54,830 nucleotides of DNA from the NCBI GenBank assembly GCA_002399735.1, contig DHEF01000001.1, positions 1 through 54,830 of the forward strand. The letters run 5' to 3'. Every line of letters starts with the position of its first letter. The first letter of the stretch is position 1. Below, piece after piece: positions 49,660 through 54,830 of the stretch. The position numbers and the translations under genes are program-made. The stretch comes from Chitinophagaceae bacterium UBA4857. GTDB taxonomy: Bacteria > Bacteroidota > Bacteroidia > Chitinophagales > Chitinophagaceae. The notes under the pieces are model-generated. The model had not been told where the DNA came from, did not search any database, and was given only the letters and a program-made list of their open reading frames with translations.

Positions 49660-52071
49660 ATGTTTATTACCTACATAAAAACTGCCTGGAGAAATATTAC
49701 CCGCAATAAATCTTTTGCTGCATTAAATATTTTTGGATTAGCAACCGGCATTGCTGCGGCTATGTTGTTGTTTGTGGTAATTAAGTATGAGTTAAGTTAT
49801 AATAAATCCTTCCCTGATTACAAACAAGCGTATCATTTATATACGCACGAAAAACATTCTGAAGGCATTGGTTATAACCCGGGTGTGCCTTATCCTACAT
49901 TACAACATTTGCGTAACGATTTTCCGGATGTAACAGTTGGTGCACTTGCATCTGCATCGGGCAGTCAAATAACTTTACTTTCAAGTGATAGTACTGCTAT
50001 TGCCAACAGAAAATTCATTGAAGAGAACGGAACTTTTTTTGCTGACCCTGAATTTTTTAAAGTATTAAAATATAAGTGGTTGTCGGGTAATGGCGATGTA
50101 TTAGCTGCACCCAATACAGTGGCATTAACAAAAACTATTGCCGAAAAATATTTTGGCAACTGGCAATCGGCTATTGGTAAATTAATTCAGTTTGATAATG
50201 CTATTACATTTCGGGTTGCCGGTATTTTAGAAGATGTGCCATTAAATACCGATTATAATTTAACGGTGGTGGGCTCCTTTGCAACATTGAAAAACAATTT
50301 AGAACGCTACGATCTTTTTGATGACTGGGATAATTTAGGAAGTGACTTTCAGTTGTTTATGTCTTTGCCTGCTGGTCGTGAAAAAACTATGGCCGCACAG
50401 TTGGTAGATTTTACCAGGAAAAGATATGAAGCTAATCCCAATACCGTACGTACGTTTATGTTACAGCCTTTGGGAGACGTGCATTATGATCCAAGATTGG
50501 GGAATTTTGCTGATCATACAATTAGCATGTCCACGATCTGGACATTAGGTTTAATTGGTGTTTTTATCTTAATAATGGCGTGTATTAATTTTATTAATTT
50601 ATCTACCGCACAAGCTATTAATCGTTCTAAAGAAATTGGCATACGTAAAGTTTTAGGTGGACAGCGCAGCAGTTTATTTTGGCAGGTAATGGGCGAAACC
50701 GCCATGATCGTTGGAATTGCATTTGTTATAGCCATTGGCATTGCTGCCGCTTGTTTGCCTTTCATTAGTCATGTTGCCTCTATAAAAGAAGAGCTAACGC
50801 TTTTTGCACCCATAGTAATGTTGTTTGCGTTAGCAGTTGCTGTACTTATTACATTTTTATCGGGTAGTTATCCTGCATTAATTGTATCAGGTTTTAAGCC
50901 TATACTGGCTTTAAAAAACAAAATTACTTCAGCCACAATTGGCGGTATTTCATTACGTCGTGCTTTGGTGGTATTACAGTTTGCTATTTCGCAGGCTTTA
51001 ATAATTGGTACTATAGTAGCAGTAACACAAATGAGTTTTGTACATAAAGCTGATTTAGGTTTTAATAAAGAAGCGGTATTGGTGTTAACTGCTTCATCCG
51101 ATAGTATTATCCGTACTAGACAACCGGCCATGAAACAAGATTTACTAGCATTGAACGGTGTAGAGCTTGTAAGCTACAATGCTGACGTCCCTTCTTCTGA
51201 CAATAACTGGGCTACCAACTTTGCTTTCGATCATCAGAATGATAAAGACTATGCTTTGTTTTTAAAATTTGCTGATGCGGATTACTTTAACACTTTCGGC
51301 GTACAATTTGCTGCCGGTACAGGTTATGCCGCAACAGATACGGTGAGAGATGTAGTGATAAATGAAACATTAAGTAAAAAATTAGGATTGGCTTCTGCCC
51401 AAGATGCCATTGGAAAAGATATTCGTATGGGGCGCCAACCATGGCGTAAAATTGTTGGGGTAGTAAAAGATTTTAAAACAAACTCATTGCGTGAAGAAGT
51501 AAAGCCAATGTTAATTGGTGCCCGCAAAGCAGTTTACAATAACACAGCCATTAAAATTAAAAGCAACAACCTGTCTGCAACAAAAGAAGCTATACAAAAA
51601 GTATGGGACAAACATTTGCCCGAGTATGCCAACACCAGTTTTTATGTAGATGAAAGTATCGAAAGGTTCTACAGCCAGGAAACGCAATTGTCCTTATTGT
51701 ATAAAATATTTTCAGGCATTGCTATTTTTATTTCTTGTTTAGGTTTGTATGGTCTAGTTTCTTTTATGGCGGCACAACGTAAAAAAGAAGTAGGTGTACG
51801 TAAAGTATTAGGTGCTTCGGTTGGAAATATTGTGTATTTATTTTCTAAAGAGTTTACTATTCTTATTGGTATTGCATTTGTAATAGCAGCGCCTTTGGCC
51901 TGGTATATTATGAATAGTTGGTTAAACAATTTTGCTTATCGTATTCATATTGGTGTAGGTATTTTTCTGGCAGCCATACTTATAACAGTGGTGCTGGCAT
52001 GGTTAACCGTAGGTTATAAATCAGTAAAAGCGGCTATGGCTAATCCTATAAAAAGCCTGCGAAGCGAATAG
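49660..52071 (+). CDS. FtsX/MacB-type ABC permease 1
   Basis: 803 aa. The Bacteroidota-type permease layout: an N-terminal segment (~20-40), a periplasmic MacB-PCD domain (~60-280), a first three-helix FtsX block (~285-430, with AINRSKEIGIRKVLGG), a second periplasmic domain and a C-terminal three-helix FtsX block (ending RKKEVGVRKVLGASV and AMANPIKSLRSE). It is the transporter subunit using the ATPase 58 bp upstream. Exported substrate unknown (antimicrobial, lipid or peptide all possible). Confidence 0.93.
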   Translation: MFITYIKTAWRNITRNKSFAALNIFGLATGIAAAMLLFVVIKYELSYNKSFPDYKQAYHLYTHEKHSEGIGYNPGVPYPTLQHLRNDFPDVTVGALASASGSQITLLSSDSTAIANRKFIEENGTFFADPEFFKVLKYKWLSGNGDVLAAPNTVALTKTIAEKYFGNWQSAIGKLIQFDNAITFRVAGILEDVPLNTDYNLTVVGSFATLKNNLERYDLFDDWDNLGSDFQLFMSLPAGREKTMAAQLVDFTRKRYEANPNTVRTFMLQPLGDVHYDPRLGNFADHTISMSTIWTLGLIGVFILIMACINFINLSTAQAINRSKEIGIRKVLGGQRSSLFWQVMGETAMIVGIAFVIAIGIAAACLPFISHVASIKEELTLFAPIVMLFALAVAVLITFLSGSYPALIVSGFKPILALKNKITSATIGGISLRRALVVLQFAISQALIIGTIVAVTQMSFVHKADLGFNKEAVLVLTASSDSIIRTRQPAMKQDLLALNGVELVSYNADVPSSDNNWATNFAFDHQNDKDYALFLKFADADYFNTFGVQFAAGTGYAATDTVRDVVINETLSKKLGLASAQDAIGKDIRMGRQPWRKIVGVVKDFKTNSLREEVKPMLIGARKAVYNNTAIKIKSNNLSATKEAIQKVWDKHLPEYANTSFYVDESIERFYSQETQLSLLYKIFSGIAIFISCLGLYGLVSFMAAQRKKEVGVRKVLGASVGNIVYLFSKEFTILIGIAFVIAAPLAWYIMNSWLNNFAYRIHIGVGIFLAAILITVVLAWLTVGYKSVKAAMANPIKSLRSE

Positions 52072-52090
52072 TTTTTTTATATATGTCATC

Positions 52091-52213
52091 CGCAGCATTG
52101 CTACTATCGGCTTTTGTTGCGATCCGATAGAATCGGGATTTAATTTATTTCCGGTGGAAATGAATTAAATACTCACTCTTCAACTGTAATAATGCTATTG
52201 GGCATTGTGCAGG
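52091..52213 (-). repeat. dispersed mosaic repeat, copy 8
   Basis: CAGCATTGCTACTATCGG, TTGCGATCCGATAG, TTATTTCCGGTGGAAATGAA, CACTCTTCAACTG and GGCATTGTGCAGG. Shares its centre with copy 3. Confidence 0.65.
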
Positions 52214-52336
52214 TTGTATGTATTAACACACGAGAAATAAATAATTAAGGGGCCACTGTTTTGTAAAATAACAAAGCTGCTTAATTGCTATTGAGGTACT
52301 GTTAATTAAAAAATGTCAAATTAAACCAACTACATT

Positions 52337-54724
52337 ATGTTCAAAAATTTGCTGCTGGTAACCATCCGCAATTTTAAAAGAGATAAGGGCTATAGCCTGC
52401 TGAATATACTTGGTTTAACCATTGGTGTTACCTTTAGCCTGCTCATTATTTTTTACATTAAAGATGAGCTGAGTTACGATAAATACCACGAAAAAGGCGA
52501 CCGCATTTTTCGTATTAATTCATATATAAAAGAAGCTGATAAGGACACCATGAAATGGGCTATCACACCATTTCCTATGGCACCGGCATTAAAAAACGAT
52601 TATCCGGAAGTAGAAGAAGCTGTTCGTTTTGTCGGTAACGACAGAACCATGTTTAAAAATGGAAATAAAATGTTTTACGAAACAAAAACATTTTATGCTG
52701 ACAGTAATGTATTTCGGGTATTTACTTATCCATTTATTGAAGGCAATCCGGCAACGGCTTTGGTGGTACCTAATTCATTGGTGGTAACGGAGTCGGTAGC
52801 TATAAAATATTTTGGTAAAGGGCAAAGCTATGTTGGTAAAACTTTGGAGAGCACTAATGGTACTGTTTATAACATAACAGGTGTTACCAAGGATGTACCC
52901 ACTAATTCTCACCTTATCTACAACATGCTCATCTCCCGTAACACACTTTCCGCCGATTATTCAGATAGTTGGGGTAATTTTAGTTTTTTTTGTTACGTGT
53001 TATTAAAGCCCAACACCAGTGCCGCCACTTTCGAGAGAAAGATGGCGCCGGTGTTTGATAAGTATCTGGCACCTATCTTTAAACAATACAATATTGTAAT
53101 TCGTTTTGGCGCACAGCCCATAACCGATATCCACCTTCATTCGGACATGTCTAACGAACCCGAAGAAGTGGGGAGCATGTCATATATCTACATTTTTTCG
53201 GCAGTTGCTTTTTTTATGTTATTAATTGCCTGTATTAATTACATGAATCTTACAACAGCCCGTTCAGCACGCAGGGCAAAAGAAATTGGCATAAGAAAGG
53301 TAACCGGCTCCAGTAAACTACAATTGGTTACACAGTTTTTAATGGAATCAACCCTTACTGCATTATTTGCTTTGGTATTGAGCTTAGGCTTGATGGCATT
53401 GTTACTGCCTACTTTTAATGATTTAGCAGGAAAAACCTTATCGCTAAAAAGCTTACTACAACCGCAAACTATTTTTATACTGATCGGTGTAGTTGTATTT
53501 GTTGGTTTGATAGGCGGTAGCTATCCGGCATTTTATTTGTCAAAATTTAATCCGGTTAAAGTTCTGAAGGGTAGTCTATCTAAAGGTTCCAGCAATATTG
53601 TATTACGCAGAACCTTGGTGGTTATTCAGTTTTCTGTGTCTATTATCATGCTTATTTGTACATGGGTTGTATTTAACCAACTTAATTATTTACGTAATCT
53701 GGATGTAGGTTTTAGTAAAGATCAGGTATTAAATATTGCAGCAAATTCCTCGGCCGATATTCGCAGTAATGTTACTTCATTTATAAACGAAGCCCGTAAA
53801 AATCCCAATGTTATTTCAGCCAGTACAGCACAAGCCGTGCCTGGTTCCGGCGTAAGTTTTAATTTATTTTCTATTGAAACTGATAAAGGCAATGTTGAAA
53901 AAGGGGTAGATGTTTATGCGATTGATGAACACTTTTTCCCAACCTTGGGCATGAAAATGGTGAAGGGGAGAAATTTTGCCAGTATAGCAGATACACTCAG
54001 GCGTATTATTGTAAACGAAAGCATGGTGAAGGAGTACGGCTGGGGCGATAATGTGCTGGGCCGTAAAGTAAGGTTTCCTGGTGATACCAGCGGTAACTAC
54101 CTTGAGGTAATTGGTGTGGTTAAAGATTTTAACCAACGGTCTTTATATAACCGCATTACACCGCTTATTCTTTTTTATGCTGCTAATAATAATGTGTTGC
54201 AGGTAAAACTAAGCAGTGCAAATATTCCGGGTACAATAGCAGCACTTGAAAAAGTTTGGCAAACACAGTTTCCTACACTTCCCTTTGAATATACATTTTT
54301 AGACCAAGATTTTAATTCGCAATATGCGGCAGACCAAAAAAGGGGAAAAATTTTTACAGCCTTTGCCATGTTAACTATATTGGTTACCTGTCTTGGTTTA
54401 TTAGGTCTCATAGCATTTACAACCGAACAACGACAAAAAGAAATTGGCATACGAAAAGTATTAGGTGCCGGCATGAAGCAAATTGTGCCTTTGTTAACCA
54501 CCAATTTTATTGTGTTGGTTGGCCTGTCGTGTTTTATTGCTTTTCCTATTGCCTGGTATTTTATGAACAAGTGGTTAGAAGTGTTTCCTTATAATACCGG
54601 TTTAAATATTATGCCTTTTGTTAGTGCGGCGGTTATTGTTTTAGTGATAACCATATTGACGGTTTCTTTCCATGCCATAAAAGCGGCATTAATAAACCCT
54701 GTTAAAAGTTTAAAAAGTGAGTAG
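52337..54724 (+). CDS. FtsX/MacB-type ABC permease 2
   Basis: 795 aa with the same two-block FtsX layout as permease 1 (ARRAKEIGIRKVTGSS in the first block, QRQKEIGIRKVLGAGMK in the second, end LINPVKSLKSE). It lies 265 bp after permease 1, with a repeat in between, so it may have its own promoter. Paralogues like this often share one ATPase. N-terminus MFKNLLLVTIRNFKRDKGYSLLNILGLT is typical of Bacteroidota relatives. Confidence 0.92.
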   Translation: MFKNLLLVTIRNFKRDKGYSLLNILGLTIGVTFSLLIIFYIKDELSYDKYHEKGDRIFRINSYIKEADKDTMKWAITPFPMAPALKNDYPEVEEAVRFVGNDRTMFKNGNKMFYETKTFYADSNVFRVFTYPFIEGNPATALVVPNSLVVTESVAIKYFGKGQSYVGKTLESTNGTVYNITGVTKDVPTNSHLIYNMLISRNTLSADYSDSWGNFSFFCYVLLKPNTSAATFERKMAPVFDKYLAPIFKQYNIVIRFGAQPITDIHLHSDMSNEPEEVGSMSYIYIFSAVAFFMLLIACINYMNLTTARSARRAKEIGIRKVTGSSKLQLVTQFLMESTLTALFALVLSLGLMALLLPTFNDLAGKTLSLKSLLQPQTIFILIGVVVFVGLIGGSYPAFYLSKFNPVKVLKGSLSKGSSNIVLRRTLVVIQFSVSIIMLICTWVVFNQLNYLRNLDVGFSKDQVLNIAANSSADIRSNVTSFINEARKNPNVISASTAQAVPGSGVSFNLFSIETDKGNVEKGVDVYAIDEHFFPTLGMKMVKGRNFASIADTLRRIIVNESMVKEYGWGDNVLGRKVRFPGDTSGNYLEVIGVVKDFNQRSLYNRITPLILFYAANNNVLQVKLSSANIPGTIAALEKVWQTQFPTLPFEYTFLDQDFNSQYAADQKRGKIFTAFAMLTILVTCLGLLGLIAFTTEQRQKEIGIRKVLGAGMKQIVPLLTTNFIVLVGLSCFIAFPIAWYFMNKWLEVFPYNTGLNIMPFVSAAVIVLVITILTVSFHAIKAALINPVKSLKSE

Positions 54725-54787
54725 GGATAATTTGAAAATTAGTTGATTTGGGAATTTGATAATTAGGGTTTTCTGAGAATGTAGGAC

Positions 54788-54830
54788 ACCTGCACAATGC
54801 TCAATAGAATTAATTCGATATTAGTTATTG
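54788..54830 (+). repeat. dispersed mosaic repeat, copy 9 (cut by window edge)
   Basis: CCTGCACAATGCTCAATAG then AATTAATTCG; matches the left part of copies 4 and 6. Preceded by a low-complexity tract (54729-54770). Confidence 0.5.

Noticed and set aside
52245..52270. sigma-54 promoter before permease 2 (GGGGCCACTGTTTTGTA)
   Set aside because: Both elements deviate from consensus; too weak.
1..54830. tRNA, rRNA or riboswitch genes
   Set aside because: No cloverleaf ends, CCA-adjacent acceptor stems or known riboswitch cores were recognised by eye.

Overview
The window comes from a Bacteroidota chromosome, most likely a Chitinophagaceae-like bacterium. Supporting signs are a PorP/SprF-like protein next to a PKD-repeat protein with the gliding-motility-associated C-terminal domain (type IX secretion), a DUF5723-OmpA protein, a DUF2795 protein, FtsX/MacB-type permeases with low-similarity paralogues, promoters of the Bacteroidota type (TTTG, about 19 bases, TAnnTTTG), and AT-rich DNA with few Shine-Dalgarno sites. 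No rRNA or tRNA gene was seen.

Region 1 (1-9390) is the most unusual part. It looks like an integron-type cassette array of at least six complete cassettes, all read on the minus strand. Each gene or gene pair is followed by an attC-like dyad of 136-202 bp. A tyrosine recombinase (8221-9390) sits at the right end, pointing into the array, with an attI-like core at 8102-8111. The cassettes carry a PIN-domain membrane protein, a two-gene McrBC-type restriction system, three exported proteins or lipoproteins, and a putative PIN toxin pair. The inverse core at the end of every cassette is complementary to the core at its own start, as expected for units that move as circles. The recombinase keeps all catalytic residues but lacks the extra domain of classical IntI proteins. 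The array continues beyond the left edge.

Region 2 (9391-28090) is ordinary core genome: RNase Y, ribosomal protein L19, the PorP/PKD pair, a DUF5723-OmpA envelope protein, a DinB-like exported protein, a NIF3-like protein with a zinc-ribbon coiled-coil protein, RecN, a small membrane protein and FabI.

Region 3 (28300-37834) has DUF2795, a LolD-type ATPase, a PduO-type cobalamin adenosyltransferase, a MacB-type ATPase with GatC, TrpS, a deoxynucleoside kinase, three exported proteins (one of odd composition) and a fused E1 alpha/beta 2-oxoacid dehydrogenase.

Region 4 (37835-54724) starts with a REP palindrome cluster beside a RAYT-like HUH transposase. A two-component system follows (PAS histidine kinase plus NtrC-type sigma-54 activator), then an efflux-type ABC system in two halves around proA: TolC-like protein and ATPase leftward, behind a good sigma-54 promoter candidate, and membrane fusion protein, S41 peptidase, small lipoprotein, ATPase and two FtsX-type permeases rightward.

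Intergenic DNA is full of two kinds of repeats: a dispersed mosaic element of about 70-125 bp (core GTGCGACGCAAGGGACGATG) and short quasi-periodic low-complexity tracts.
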